A stretch of 10,551 nt of DNA from JAQVHD01 sp035369485 (GCA_035369485.1 DAOSMC010000013.1:1-10551), one strand, 5' to 3'; shown: positions 1 through 7,419, counted from the stretch's first letter. The notes: generated from the sequence alone by a model not told the origin. Program-made: numbers and translations.

Positions 1-139
1 GGAAGTTCAAAATAGATTCGCTAATTCTAGCATTTTCAGGAACGATCAAAATAACCGCCTCATTAGAGGAATTAATAATTTTTTCCACAACATCTGAGAC
101 AGAATCGTTTAATTCAACATAAATATTTTCTGCTTTCAT
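1..139 (-). CDS. Uncharacterised protein, N-terminal fragment (cut by window edge)
   Basis: Only the first 46 codons are inside the window; the frame is open to base 1. The ATG lies 4 bases after the stop of the FtsA/PilM-like gene, so the two are probably co-transcribed and translationally coupled; no Shine-Dalgarno sequence is seen. The peptide begins MKAENIYVELNDSV and continues with a hydrophobic strand (AVILIVPENA) and a Ser-Ile-Leu-Asn-Phe segment. From memory, this pattern (IYVELxD, a helix, then VxLxVPxxA and an SxxN helix) resembles the N-terminal domain of uncharacterised CPR proteins that are often encoded beside FtsA/PilM-like genes. That likeness is a recollection, not a search result. 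No function is assigned. That it is a real coding start is fairly sure, from the tight spacing, the open frame and the protein-like composition. Confidence 0.65.
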   Translation of the reverse strand, partial: MKAENIYVELNDSVSDVVEKIINSSNEAVILIVPENARISESILNF

Positions 140-143
140 TGTA

Positions 144-1379
144 TTAACGTTTTTTAAGCAAATTTTGATTAAGCCATTTGATACGACGTTTTAAAATTTT
201 ATTCATTGCTTGATATTTGTTATCTCCTAAAAAAATGGCCGCTAAATTAATAACAAAATTAATTGACAACTTTTTTTCATTAAAATCTATCAGTTCAAGA
301 TTTAAATCTTTCATTAGTTGTAAGGCATCATAAAATTGAATTTTCGGAGGATCCACAAAAATTGCCGCATTCCATTTTTGATTTTCTAAAAATGGAATAA
401 GATCCGGAAGCTCTGCTAAATCTCCTGTTAAATAAATATGGCTTATCTTTTCGTTTAATCCCATGTCTTTAAATGCCAAATTAATACCTTGAGCTAAAAG
501 TCTTAACTCTTTTTCAAATAATTTTTTAAACCATTCGTGCGCAGCCTCACTTAATGCTCCTTGACTATAAATAGTCTTCAACTCTTCTGCCTGTTCTAAC
601 GAGATGCCCAATCGTTGCGACAGTGACTTTATTAAATTTATTGACCCCCAATCAAACGATCGATAAGAATTTAAATAATTGCCTAAGACAGCTGCGCTGG
701 TTGATCGAGAAGTAATTTCAACAAAAGCAATCCGCTCTTTCCCTTCTATTAAAGATGAAATTTTATCAAAAATCAAATTTTTTTCAGCACAAAAAATTAA
801 CTCCCCACCCCATCGCTCTAAAATATCCTTAACATTTTCCCAAAATAAATAATTTAAATAGGTATTCTCTAAACAAAAAGATAAGGATTTACCGCTAAAG
901 CCGATGGGGTTTAATACTTTTCGGTCGTCAATTCGCGGATCGCTAATTTTTGAATCAGCCAATACAACATCCCATTCGGAAATTTTTAATTTTTGACTAA
1001 CAAAAATGCGTTCTTTATCATAAAGTCGCCATGCTAAATTTAAAATAGCATTTTCAAGTTCTTCTTTATCAATAGGCGACAGTGGATTATCTCTAACGAC
1101 GGAAAAACGCGCTTTCGTAGATTTAGCAAAAGGTTGTTCAAAACATAAAAGCAGAGGAATTTTTTTGGAAATTTTTTTAATCAAATGGGCAAGTGCGTCA
1201 ATAATATCCTTTTCACCAAATCCATCTTCATCATTATTAATTATTTGATAATATTTTTTAATTTTTAATTTTTTATTATCAGTATTAATAAAAACGAGGC
1301 TGGCAATAATTTCGTTAAAACCGCCAAAAAAACAAAATACTGGTTTCCAATTTTTATAAAAAATGCGGGTTAAATTCAT
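144..1379 (-). CDS. FtsA/PilM-like actin-fold protein with altered nucleotide-binding motifs
   Basis: This 411-residue protein has the general layout of FtsA/PilM (actin-like ATPase fold used in division or type IV pilus assembly). An IAFVEITSRSTSAAVLGNYL segment at 217-236 sits where FtsA-type proteins carry the phosphate-2 loop. It is followed by a helix ending LGISLEQAEELKTIYSQG (257-274), equivalent to the 'GD.IT..IA..L.I....AE.LK...G' block. IYLTGDLAELPDL (315-327) matches the 'LTGG.A.L.G' adenosine loop. The loops are degenerate: the DxGxxT acidic/glycine residues are replaced (EITSRST), the second Gly of LTGG is Asp, and the N-terminal phosphate-1 strand (CFFGGFNEII) is poor. ATP binding may therefore be lost or modified. 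There is no signal peptide. The C-terminus is very basic (KILKRRIKWLNQNLLKKR), possibly membrane-binding. The gene lies 23 bp after alaS, with an extended -10 between them. The fold is fairly sure; the role is not. Confidence 0.7.
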   Translation of the reverse strand: MNLTRIFYKNWKPVFCFFGGFNEIIASLVFINTDNKKLKIKKYYQIINNDEDGFGEKDIIDALAHLIKKISKKIPLLLCFEQPFAKSTKARFSVVRDNPLSPIDKEELENAILNLAWRLYDKERIFVSQKLKISEWDVVLADSKISDPRIDDRKVLNPIGFSGKSLSFCLENTYLNYLFWENVKDILERWGGELIFCAEKNLIFDKISSLIEGKERIAFVEITSRSTSAAVLGNYLNSYRSFDWGSINLIKSLSQRLGISLEQAEELKTIYSQGALSEAAHEWFKKLFEKELRLLAQGINLAFKDMGLNEKISHIYLTGDLAELPDLIPFLENQKWNAAIFVDPPKIQFYDALQLMKDLNLELIDFNEKKLSINFVINLAAIFLGDNKYQAMNKILKRRIKWLNQNLLKKR

Positions 1380-1390
1380 GTGTCCGTTTT

Positions 1391-1399
1391 ATTATAACA
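1391..1399 (-). promoter_or_regulatory. Extended -10 promoter before the FtsA/PilM-like gene
   Basis: On the minus strand the alaS to FtsA-like gap contains TGTTATAAT, a perfect extended -10 (TGnTATAAT). The ATG at 1379 lies 11 bases beyond it, so a transcript would begin only about 5 bases before the start codon. No convincing -35 is seen, since that region falls in the alaS 3' end, but extended -10 promoters do not need one. No Shine-Dalgarno is present. The match could be chance in AT-rich DNA. Confidence 0.45.
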
Positions 1400-1402
1400 T
1401 TT

Positions 1403-3178
1403 TTATTCCAAGATCGCCTTGATTCGTCTTACTCCTTGAGAAACTGCTTCTTCTTTAATAATTTTGAAATGACCCAATACATTTGTATTGGTCACATGCG
1501 GACCGCCACAAATTTCTTTGGAATAAGCATTTTCTAATCCATCTTCGAGCCGACCAATAAAATAAACCTTAACACGGTCGCCATATTTTTCATTAAAAAG
1601 GCCAATGGCTCCAATTTTTTTTGCTTCCTCCAATTTCATTTCTTTCATAATAACTGGCAGATTTTCTTTAATTTTTTGATTAACAATTTCTTCTACTTTT
1701 TTTAATTGTTCGGGTGTTAGTTTTTTTGAACAAGAGAAATCAAAACGCAAACGTTCCTCATTAATATTACTGCCTTCCTGTTTGACTTCTTCTCCTAATA
1801 CTTCTTGCAAAGCTTTGTGAAGTAAATGGGTAGCTGTGTGATACTTAATCGCCTTTTCAGAATGACTCGCCAACCCTCCTTTAAACATACCAGCCGAGGC
1901 CGTACGCGAAAGTTCTTGATGTTTTTTAAATTCCTCTTCAAATCCTATAACATCAACTTCAATATTTTTTTCTTTTGCTAATTCTTTAATTAATTCCAAT
2001 GGAAATCCATAGCTTTGATATAAATCAAAAGCTTCTTTGCTAGAAATCTGCTTTTTATTCTGGGCCAACTTTTCAAACAGAGATAAGCCTTTAGAAAGCG
2101 TTTTGCTAAATTTTTCTTCTTCTCGCACTAATTGCTCTTCAATAAAATCTTTATTTTCGTTTAATTCAGGATAGGTTTCTCCATAAATGGCCAAAACAGG
2201 TTCAATTAACTTAAAGGCAAAAAAATCTTTAATGTCCAACAATCGGCCGAAACGTATTGCTCGTCTAATGAGACGTCGCAAAATATAACCACGTTCCACA
2301 TTGGAAGGTTCTAATCGTTCGGCTAAAAGAAAAATGCTTGCTTTTAAATGATCGGCGATAATTCGAAATTCTTTTGAAAAATCTCCGTATTTTTTATTGC
2401 TAATTTCTTCAATTTTTTTAATGATCGGAACAAAAAGTTCTGTTTCAAAGACCGAAGATAAATGATTGATAACAGCCAGGGTACGCTCTAATCCCATTCC
2501 CGTATCAACATTTTTCTGTTGAAGTATTTCATATTTACCTTCTTTGGTTTTGTTGTATGTCATAAAAACATCATTCCAAATTTCTACCCAATTAGGATCT
2601 TGGGGATTAAAAATTTTTGGTGCTCCATCTCTACCAACCCAATAGAACATTTCCGTATCTGGTCCACAAGGACCAGTTTCACCAATGGGTCCCCACCAAT
2701 TCTCTTTTCTACCTAAAAATGCAATTCGCTCTTTAGGAATACCGACATTTTGCCACAATTGAGCTGATTCTTCATCTTTCGGGACAACATCATCTCCGCC
2801 AAAACAACTGACTGCTAATTTTTCCTTTTCTAAGCCCAACCACTTGAGAGAAGTTAAAAATTCGTAGCTCCATTCAATTGCTTCTTTTTTAAAATAATCT
2901 CCCAATGACCAATTGCCGAGCATTTCAAAAAATGTTAAGTGGGCAATATCGCCTACTTCGTCAATGTCATCGGTTCTCAAACATTTTTGAACATCACATA
3001 AACGCTGACCAGCCGGATGTTTTTCGCCCATTAAAAATGGAATTAATGGATGCATGCCGGCGGTCGTAAATAAAACCGTCGGATCATTTTCGGGAATTAA
3101 AGGAGCCGAAGGCAACCTTTTATGCCCTCGCTCTTCAAAAAAATTTAAATATTTTTCTCGCAATTCGTTTGCTGTCAT
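1403..3178 (-). CDS. alaS: Alanyl-tRNA synthetase, short form lacking DHHA1/C-Ala domains
   Basis: Charges tRNA-Ala with alanine in the cytoplasm. From the ATG at 3178 it has 591 residues. The class II catalytic core is complete: LFTTAGMHPLIPFLMG (36-51), HLTFFEMLGNWSLGDYF (80-96), GPIGETGPCGP (163-173) and motif 3 GMGLERTLAVI (227-237). The editing domain is also intact, with the zinc-type ligands H447 and H451 (HTATH) and C557/H561 (CGGPH). The protein ends at VRRIKAILE, right after the editing domain, whereas most bacterial AlaRS run to about 870 residues with DHHA1 and C-Ala domains. No missing C-terminal part is encoded downstream, where an FtsA-like gene follows. I recall short AlaRS in other CPR bacteria, so this is probably natural rather than a broken gene. 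A TTG six codons upstream is in frame, but the ATG fits the family start (xxxELREKYLxFFxxxGH) better. No Shine-Dalgarno is seen. Confidence 0.95.
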   Translation of the reverse strand: MTANELREKYLNFFEERGHKRLPSAPLIPENDPTVLFTTAGMHPLIPFLMGEKHPAGQRLCDVQKCLRTDDIDEVGDIAHLTFFEMLGNWSLGDYFKKEAIEWSYEFLTSLKWLGLEKEKLAVSCFGGDDVVPKDEESAQLWQNVGIPKERIAFLGRKENWWGPIGETGPCGPDTEMFYWVGRDGAPKIFNPQDPNWVEIWNDVFMTYNKTKEGKYEILQQKNVDTGMGLERTLAVINHLSSVFETELFVPIIKKIEEISNKKYGDFSKEFRIIADHLKASIFLLAERLEPSNVERGYILRRLIRRAIRFGRLLDIKDFFAFKLIEPVLAIYGETYPELNENKDFIEEQLVREEEKFSKTLSKGLSLFEKLAQNKKQISSKEAFDLYQSYGFPLELIKELAKEKNIEVDVIGFEEEFKKHQELSRTASAGMFKGGLASHSEKAIKYHTATHLLHKALQEVLGEEVKQEGSNINEERLRFDFSCSKKLTPEQLKKVEEIVNQKIKENLPVIMKEMKLEEAKKIGAIGLFNEKYGDRVKVYFIGRLEDGLENAYSKEICGGPHVTNTNVLGHFKIIKEEAVSQGVRRIKAILE

Positions 3179-3185
3179 TATTATT

Positions 3186-3191
3186 ATTGTA
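3186..3191 (-). promoter_or_regulatory. Proximal -10 of alaS (possible leaderless transcript)
   Basis: Minus-strand TACAAT ends 7 bases before the alaS ATG, so a start site at the usual distance falls at or one base before the A of the ATG. There is no Shine-Dalgarno sequence, which agrees with a leaderless mRNA. The -35 region (TTTTAT at 17-bp spacing) is weak. The secD promoter shares the surrounding GATTACAATAA string. Confidence 0.35.
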
Positions 3192-3236
3192 ATCAATTTT
3201 TGAGAAAAATAAAACGATAGGAAATGTAAATCTCAA

Positions 3237-3242
3237 ATTATA
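3237..3242 (-). promoter_or_regulatory. Possible distal -10 of alaS
   Basis: A perfect minus-strand TATAAT lies here, which would give a leader of about 50 bases before alaS. No clear -35 is seen at 16-18 bp. It competes with the proximal -10 as the true promoter; both may be used, or this one may be chance in AT-rich DNA. Confidence 0.3.
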
Positions 3243-3290
3243 AAATTCTTAAAAGTTTCGCTTCATAACACACAAGAAAAATTAATAAAA

Positions 3291-3310
3291 AGTCCGCTTA
3301 AAAGCGGACT
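3291..3310 (-). terminator. Intrinsic terminator of the 122-residue gene
   Basis: Inverted repeat with arms AGTCCGCTT and AAGCGGACT (7-9 bp stem, short A-rich loop). On the minus strand it is followed directly by a T-rich tail (TTTTTATTAATTTTTC), 24 bases after the stop codon of the upstream gene. The plus strand also has a T run after it, but no plus-strand gene ends here, so it is read as terminating the minus-strand gene at 3335-3703. Confidence 0.85.
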
Positions 3311-3313
3311 GAT

Positions 3314-3347
3314 TTTTTTAATGCTTCTCTTTTTTTAATGCTTCTCT
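3314..3347. repeat. Perfect tandem duplication of 17 bp at a gene's 3' end
   Basis: Two head-to-tail copies (3314-3330 and 3331-3347) of TTTTTTAATGCTTCTCT on the plus strand. The right-hand copy holds the last codons and stop of the 122-residue gene; the other lies between the stop and the terminator. Because translation stops in the first copy read, gaining or losing a unit would not change the protein. A recent slippage duplication is likely. Confidence 0.85.
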
Positions 3348-3703
3348 TCAACTCGCAAATACGGCTTAGTTTCTTTTCTTTCGGCTATTTTTAGAACTCT
3401 TTCCAGTCCTAACATTTTAATAACTGGCTGGGGTTGCACTTTCACCACTTGGCAAAATTGCTTCATCGGCATTAACCGGTAAAGACGCAAAGGATCAATT
3501 TCTAAAATTAGCGATTGAATTTTCTTAACGGTTTTATTTTTTTCTTCAATATCAATTTCATTCTTGTGATACTTCTCCATCAATTTAATCAGGGTGTCTG
3601 CTACTTTTCTTTCTTTTTTTTCAATCCTATTTTTCTCTTCTCTCAATTTCACCAGTTGCCAAGCTAATTGCTTCATTCTTTTGCCATTACCATCCTTTTT
3701 CAT
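3335..3703 (-). CDS. Uncharacterised 122-residue basic protein with N-terminal coiled coil
   Basis: I do not recognise this protein. Residues 8-68 are highly charged and helical, rich in Lys/Glu with heptad-like hydrophobics (LAWQLVKLREEKNRIEKK and onward), consistent with a coiled coil. Residues 69-122 (IDPLRLYRLMPMKQFCQ, then VIKMLGLERVLKIAERK and KPYLRVEEKH) look like a small folded helical domain. There are no membrane segments, signal peptide or metal motif. A strong Shine-Dalgarno (AAAGGAGG, 7 bases before the ATG at 3703) and a clear terminator 24 bases after the stop show it is a real, separately ended transcription unit. A TTGACA-like -35 lies at 3765-3770 on the minus strand, but its spacing to the nearest TAAAAT is about 21 bp, so the promoter is unsure. 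Neighbours (sugar transferase upstream, alaS downstream) do not suggest a role. Confidence 0.8.
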   Translation of the reverse strand: MKKDGNGKRMKQLAWQLVKLREEKNRIEKKERKVADTLIKLMEKYHKNEIDIEEKNKTVKKIQSLILEIDPLRLYRLMPMKQFCQVVKVQPQPVIKMLGLERVLKIAERKETKPYLRVEEKH

Positions 3704-3710
3704 TTCTTTT

Positions 3711-3718
3711 CCTCCTTT
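3711..3718 (-). promoter_or_regulatory. Strong Shine-Dalgarno fixing the start of the 122-residue gene
   Basis: Minus-strand AAAGGAGG, 7 bases before the ATG at 3703. It selects this ATG over the in-frame Met codon nine codons later. It contrasts with alaS, secD, the FtsA-like gene and the ParB fusion, which lack such a site. Confidence 0.85.
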
Positions 3719-3775
3719 ATAAAATTTTTGATTGCTAATTTTAGCTTAAAGCTTTAATAAATTTTGTCAATCAAA

Positions 3776-5083
3776 TTAAAAACTTAATAAAATTTTGATC
3801 GTCCGCGCAATAATTGCAATATCAAACCAAAAAGAGCGATTGCGTAAATAATAAAGGTCGTATTCAAATTTTTTGAGCTCGTCTTCCAAAGAAGCTGCAT
3901 AAGAATAATTTAATTGAGCCCAACCCACCAATCCTGGTTTAACAATATTTCTAAGATAATAAATGGGTTTTTCGTGAATACACAAATCAAAAAGCTTTTT
4001 TTCTATTGGCCGTGGTCCAACAAAAGACATATCACCCTTCAAAATATTAATTAATTGAGGCAATTCATCGAGATGTGTTTTTCTTAAAAATTTGCCCACC
4101 TTAGTAATGCGGGAATCGTTCTGATTAGCCCAACGTGGCCAATTTTCATCTTCTGGCAAGGCGTACATTGAACGAAACTTGTAAATTTTAAATAATCGCC
4201 CATTTTGACCCACACGCCACGATGAATAGAAAATAGGGCCCGGTGAATCAATTTTTATCGCTAAAACAATAAATGGCCAAAAAATTAAACTAATCAAAAA
4301 AATGGTTAGCGCTGCTACAAAATCAAAAATTCGTTTTGTCGAAAAAAAATGATTTTGACGATAAACTTTTAAATAATTTAAAAACCAATTTTCATCAACT
4401 ACCGAAAGAGGAATGCGTTTAAAAACCAATTCGTAAAATTCTATTGTGTCATAAATTTCTTTTTGTTGGAACATCTCTTCAATAACAAATTTTTGAAGAG
4501 ATCCTTTATTAGCGCCATCCCTCAAAAGATCGTCAATAACAATAATCCTTATTTTTTCTTTTTCGACTAGGTTTTTTAGCTCGTTTTCTTGAAAACGGAA
4601 GGGATCGTCAATCCATTTAACTAATTGATATCCCATTACTGAAGACTCCGAAAGTAGTTTGTTTATTTCTTCTATTTCTTTACTATTGCCCAACAGCAAA
4701 GCGCGATAGGCAATTTTTTTGAGAAAAATCGGGGTTACCAAGTAACGCCATAATAAAATAAAAAATGAGGAAAAAATAATAATAAGTGCTAAATTTGTTT
4801 TTGGAGTAATAACAGGATAAAGATAAAAAATGATTATGGCTAAAACAATATTGATAAGTTGTAAACGACAAATCAAATTGAAAAGTTTTTTGCGATCTTT
4901 AAAATTTTCCAGTTCATAAAGATGGCCGATATAAAAAACCGCTAACCAAACTACAAAAATAATTGAAAAGAGTTTTAAGTGGATAAAAAAATAGTCGGCA
5001 TTGAGATGACGAATCGTAGCCATTAAAAAAAGGGAAAAATAAAAACAGACGAGGTCGCCGATTGCCAAAATAATTTTTCTCAT
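3776..5083 (-). CDS. Membrane sugar-1-phosphate transferase (polyprenyl-phosphate glycan initiator)
   Basis: Member of the bacterial sugar transferase family (WcaJ/PglC-type monotopic phosphoglycosyltransferases), which move a sugar-1-phosphate from a nucleotide sugar to a polyprenyl phosphate and start surface glycan synthesis. From the ATG at 5083 it has 435 residues. Four hydrophobic helices lie at about 3-24, 36-53, 76-92 and 98-118. A nucleotide-fold-like region (ALLLGNSKEIEEIN and on, about 128-235) follows. The catalytic domain starts at KRIFDF (about 251), with its hydrophobic hairpin and SPGPIFY (280-286), KFRSM (302-306), the catalytic Asp-Glu pair in THLDELPQ (D339/E340), SFVGPRP and KPGLVGWAQ (382-390). 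The donor sugar cannot be read from sequence. An in-frame ATG at 5101 is possible, but only 5083 has an SD-like GGGGGG 5 bases upstream. It starts 29 bases after secF, so is likely in that operon. Confidence 0.9.
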   Translation of the reverse strand: MRKIILAIGDLVCFYFSLFLMATIRHLNADYFFIHLKLFSIIFVVWLAVFYIGHLYELENFKDRKKLFNLICRLQLINIVLAIIIFYLYPVITPKTNLALIIIFSSFFILLWRYLVTPIFLKKIAYRALLLGNSKEIEEINKLLSESSVMGYQLVKWIDDPFRFQENELKNLVEKEKIRIIVIDDLLRDGANKGSLQKFVIEEMFQQKEIYDTIEFYELVFKRIPLSVVDENWFLNYLKVYRQNHFFSTKRIFDFVAALTIFLISLIFWPFIVLAIKIDSPGPIFYSSWRVGQNGRLFKIYKFRSMYALPEDENWPRWANQNDSRITKVGKFLRKTHLDELPQLINILKGDMSFVGPRPIEKKLFDLCIHEKPIYYLRNIVKPGLVGWAQLNYSYAASLEDELKKFEYDLYYLRNRSFWFDIAIIARTIKILLSF

Positions 5084-5112
5084 TTTTTCCCCCCAAGCCA
5101 TAAATTTTTCAA

Positions 5113-6039
5113 TTATCGCTTTTTTATTTCCCCTTGCTTTTTATTTTTTCTCTTTTGTAAAAACAAGTACCAATCGTATAAAAGTGGACTGGCAATAAAA
5201 ATGGAGGAATAAGTTCCAAAAAAAGTACCAATGAGCAAAGTCAAAGTGAAATAGAAAAGACTAGCTGGACCAAAAATTAATAATGCTAAAAGCACCAGAA
5301 CCAGAGTTAAAGAAGTGAAAATGGAACGGCGCAAGGTTTCGTTAATGCTTTCATTCATCACCTGCCCGAAATCCAGACCTGGATGTGTACGCAATTTTTC
5401 TCGAATCCGATCAAAAACAACAATTGTATCATGAACAGAAAAACCAAGAATAACCAATAACGCTACAATAAAGTTAGAATCGATTTCCACCCCATGAACA
5501 TGACCTAAAATAGCAAACAGACCGGTAGGAATGCTAATATCGTGAATCAAGGATAAAATAGCTGTAACGCCATAGTGCCAAGAAGCCATTGGTCGCGAGA
5601 CTTGACGAAAGGCATAACTCAGATAAAGCACGATACAAATTACAACTAAAATAATTCCTTGAATAGATTTATTGCGTAATTCTCTACCAATAACCGGTCC
5701 AAAAGATTCAAAACGCATTTCTTCTACCTCGTTATATTTTTCTTTAATTTGAGTAATAATTTTTTGGTGATTCTCTTCAGTAATATCAGTAGAGCGGATA
5801 GTCAAACCATCGTCACCTGAGGGCGCAATAGAAATATTTTGATAACCAAACTGTTTATAAACATCGGTAATAAATTGATGGTCGATGTTGACATTATTTA
5901 ATTTTAACTCTAAAGCAGAGCCGCCGGTAAAATCCATGCCGGGCTTTAAGCCAAAAATAATCAAAGAAATCCAAGCAATAAGCACTAATGCCCCAGAAAT
6001 CCAATAAGTAATTTTTCTTACTTTAATAAAATCAATCAT
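5113..6039 (-). CDS. secF: SecF, protein-export membrane protein
   Basis: Works with SecD in the cytoplasmic membrane to assist SecYEG-dependent export, using the proton motive force. At 308 residues it is normal for SecF. Order: TM1 (about 10-30), then the family signature GMDFTGGS (34-41), a short periplasmic/P1 domain (about 45-120) ending in FGPVIGRELR, then five more membrane helices. LSLIHDI (162-168), FSVHDTIVVFDRIRE (200-214) and SINETLRRSIFTS (231-243) are the conserved TM4-TM5 blocks, with the Asp residues placed for proton relay as in the family. The ATG is 1 base after the secD stop (TAATATG), so translation is almost certainly coupled. The C-terminus is basic (KRKNKKQGEIKKR). All expected motifs are intact. 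Confidence 0.97.
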   Translation of the reverse strand: MIDFIKVRKITYWISGALVLIAWISLIIFGLKPGMDFTGGSALELKLNNVNIDHQFITDVYKQFGYQNISIAPSGDDGLTIRSTDITEENHQKIITQIKEKYNEVEEMRFESFGPVIGRELRNKSIQGIILVVICIVLYLSYAFRQVSRPMASWHYGVTAILSLIHDISIPTGLFAILGHVHGVEIDSNFIVALLVILGFSVHDTIVVFDRIREKLRTHPGLDFGQVMNESINETLRRSIFTSLTLVLVLLALLIFGPASLFYFTLTLLIGTFFGTYSSIFIASPLLYDWYLFLQKRKNKKQGEIKKR

Positions 6040-6040
6040 A

Positions 6041-7336
6041 TTATTTGATGAATGCTTTTAATAATGACCGCGTTACCGTAATAGCCGTAAACATACTCGT
6101 CACCACACCAATTAATAAGGTAAGGGCAAATCCCTTTACCATAGAACTCGTGAAATTATACAGCACAAGGCAAGTGATAATAGTAGAAATATTGGAATCG
6201 CGAATAGACGGCCAAGCCCGCTTGAAACTTTCAAACAAAGCCCGCTTATTTTCTAAACCAATTTTTTTCTCTTCCCGATAACGTTCAAAGATTAAAATAT
6301 TTGCATCAACCGCCATACCAATAGATAAAATGAAGCCGGCAATACCAGAAAGACTCAGTGTCACTGGAATTAATTTGAAAATAGCCAAGTTTAAAATAGT
6401 ATAAATAATTAAAGCTAAGGAGGAAAAAATTCCTAATTTGCCATACATTACCAACATAAAGATAATAACGGCAATCAACCCAATCACTCCGGCTTTAATA
6501 CTCAATTTTAAGAAAAATTCTCCTTGAAGAGCGCCAATTGATTGTTGCGAAATTAATTTAATGGGAACCGGTAAAGCGCCCGCATTTAAGTTTTCCACTA
6601 ATTTTTTTGCTTCATCAGCTGTAAATTTCCCTGTAATTTGAGCTTTGCCCTCGGTAATTTCTTCCTGAACTACCGGCAAAGAAATCGGCTGACCATCAAG
6701 ATAAATAGCTAAAACTTTGCCTACGTTTTTTTGCGTTAATTCCGCAAAAATTTTAGCGCCTTCGTCATTAAATTCCAAACTAACAACTGGCTCATAGGTG
6801 CGCGGATCAAAATCTAAACGCGCTGTTTTCAAATATTTTCCCGTCAGAGGCGGCTGAGAAGGAACAAAATAAGGATCAACGAATTGATATTCAGGGTTAT
6901 TATTTTTCTGTTCTTCTAAAATTTTTTCTGTTTCTTCCTGGGGTCGTTGTTCGCGAAATTCCAAATACGGAGTTTCGCCAATCATTTGAATGGCTTGATT
7001 AATATCCTTTACGCCAGCTAGTTCAACATTCAAACGATAACTATCTCCCACTTGAACTACTTCCACACGCGGCTCGCTAACGCCAAAAAGATTGACTCGG
7101 CGTTCGATGACATCACGCAAACCATTCATTGCCGAATCACGATCTGCTTCAGCCACCTGACTTAAATCAGCTTCATAAATTAAACGCGTTCCGCCACTTA
7201 AATCTAAACCGAGCCGATAAGGTTTTTTAAACCAGTTCGGTAAAAAATCAAGTTCGCCATAAGCAAAAAGGCCGGCGATAATCGCTACAATTAAAATAAT
7301 AATAACAATCAATAAATTTTTAGAATTTTCTTTCAT
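6041..7336 (-). CDS. secD: SecD, protein translocase subunit
   Basis: Partner of SecF in the SecDF accessory complex of the Sec translocon. From the ATG at 7336 it has 431 residues. TM1 (about 8-24) is followed by LGLDLSGGTRLIYE (42-55), the P1 domain with MNGLRDVIERRVNLFGVSEP (residues about 68-87), then ALPVPIKLISQQSIGALQG before the membrane part. The hallmark GMAVDANILIFERYREE and a C-terminal KGFALTLLIGVVTSMFTAI segment close it. The periplasmic region is shorter than in E. coli SecD (about 615 residues), as in many Gram-positive and CPR SecDs. The frame is open 21 codons further upstream, but that extension (MLCLFFSCKYLILDY...) overlaps the promoter and is unlike the family, so 7336 is preferred. 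There is no Shine-Dalgarno. First gene of the secD-secF-sugar transferase cluster. Confidence 0.96.
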   Translation of the reverse strand: MKENSKNLLIVIIILIVAIIAGLFAYGELDFLPNWFKKPYRLGLDLSGGTRLIYEADLSQVAEADRDSAMNGLRDVIERRVNLFGVSEPRVEVVQVGDSYRLNVELAGVKDINQAIQMIGETPYLEFREQRPQEETEKILEEQKNNNPEYQFVDPYFVPSQPPLTGKYLKTARLDFDPRTYEPVVSLEFNDEGAKIFAELTQKNVGKVLAIYLDGQPISLPVVQEEITEGKAQITGKFTADEAKKLVENLNAGALPVPIKLISQQSIGALQGEFFLKLSIKAGVIGLIAVIIFMLVMYGKLGIFSSLALIIYTILNLAIFKLIPVTLSLSGIAGFILSIGMAVDANILIFERYREEKKIGLENKRALFESFKRAWPSIRDSNISTIITCLVLYNFTSSMVKGFALTLLIGVVTSMFTAITVTRSLLKAFIK

Positions 7337-7351
7337 AGCGAAATTATTTTT

Positions 7352-7379
7352 ATTGTAATCCAAAATTAAATATTTGCAA
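7352..7379 (-). promoter_or_regulatory. secDF operon promoter
   Basis: Minus-strand TTGCAA (7374-7379) and TACAAT (7352-7357) with a 16-bp spacer. The expected start site near 7345 leaves a leader of only about 9 bases before the secD ATG, with no Shine-Dalgarno. The sequence around the -10 (GATTACAATAA) is the same as at alaS. Confidence 0.5.
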
Positions 7380-7419
7380 GAAAAAAATAAACATAACAAT
7401 TAAAAATCTAGAACTCTCT

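Noticed and set aside
2519..2716. Short plus-strand open frame inside alaS
   Set aside because: Antisense to conserved AlaRS motifs; no start signals. The same reasoning applies to the plus-strand frames at 6045-6281 (secD), 7621-7845 (thyX) and 9869-10051 (nucleotidyltransferase domain).
4683..5096. Two short minus-strand open frames (4683-4871 and 4914-5096) in another frame of the sugar transferase
   Set aside because: Both overlap the membrane part of a well-supported gene out of frame. Their Phe/Tyr-rich composition follows from reading AT-rich membrane-helix codons out of frame.
7337..7399. Longer SecD start at 7399
   Set aside because: The 21-residue extension covers the -10 and most of the -35 of the likely promoter, is unlike SecD N-termini, and the ATG at 7336 gives the normal short N-terminus before TM1.
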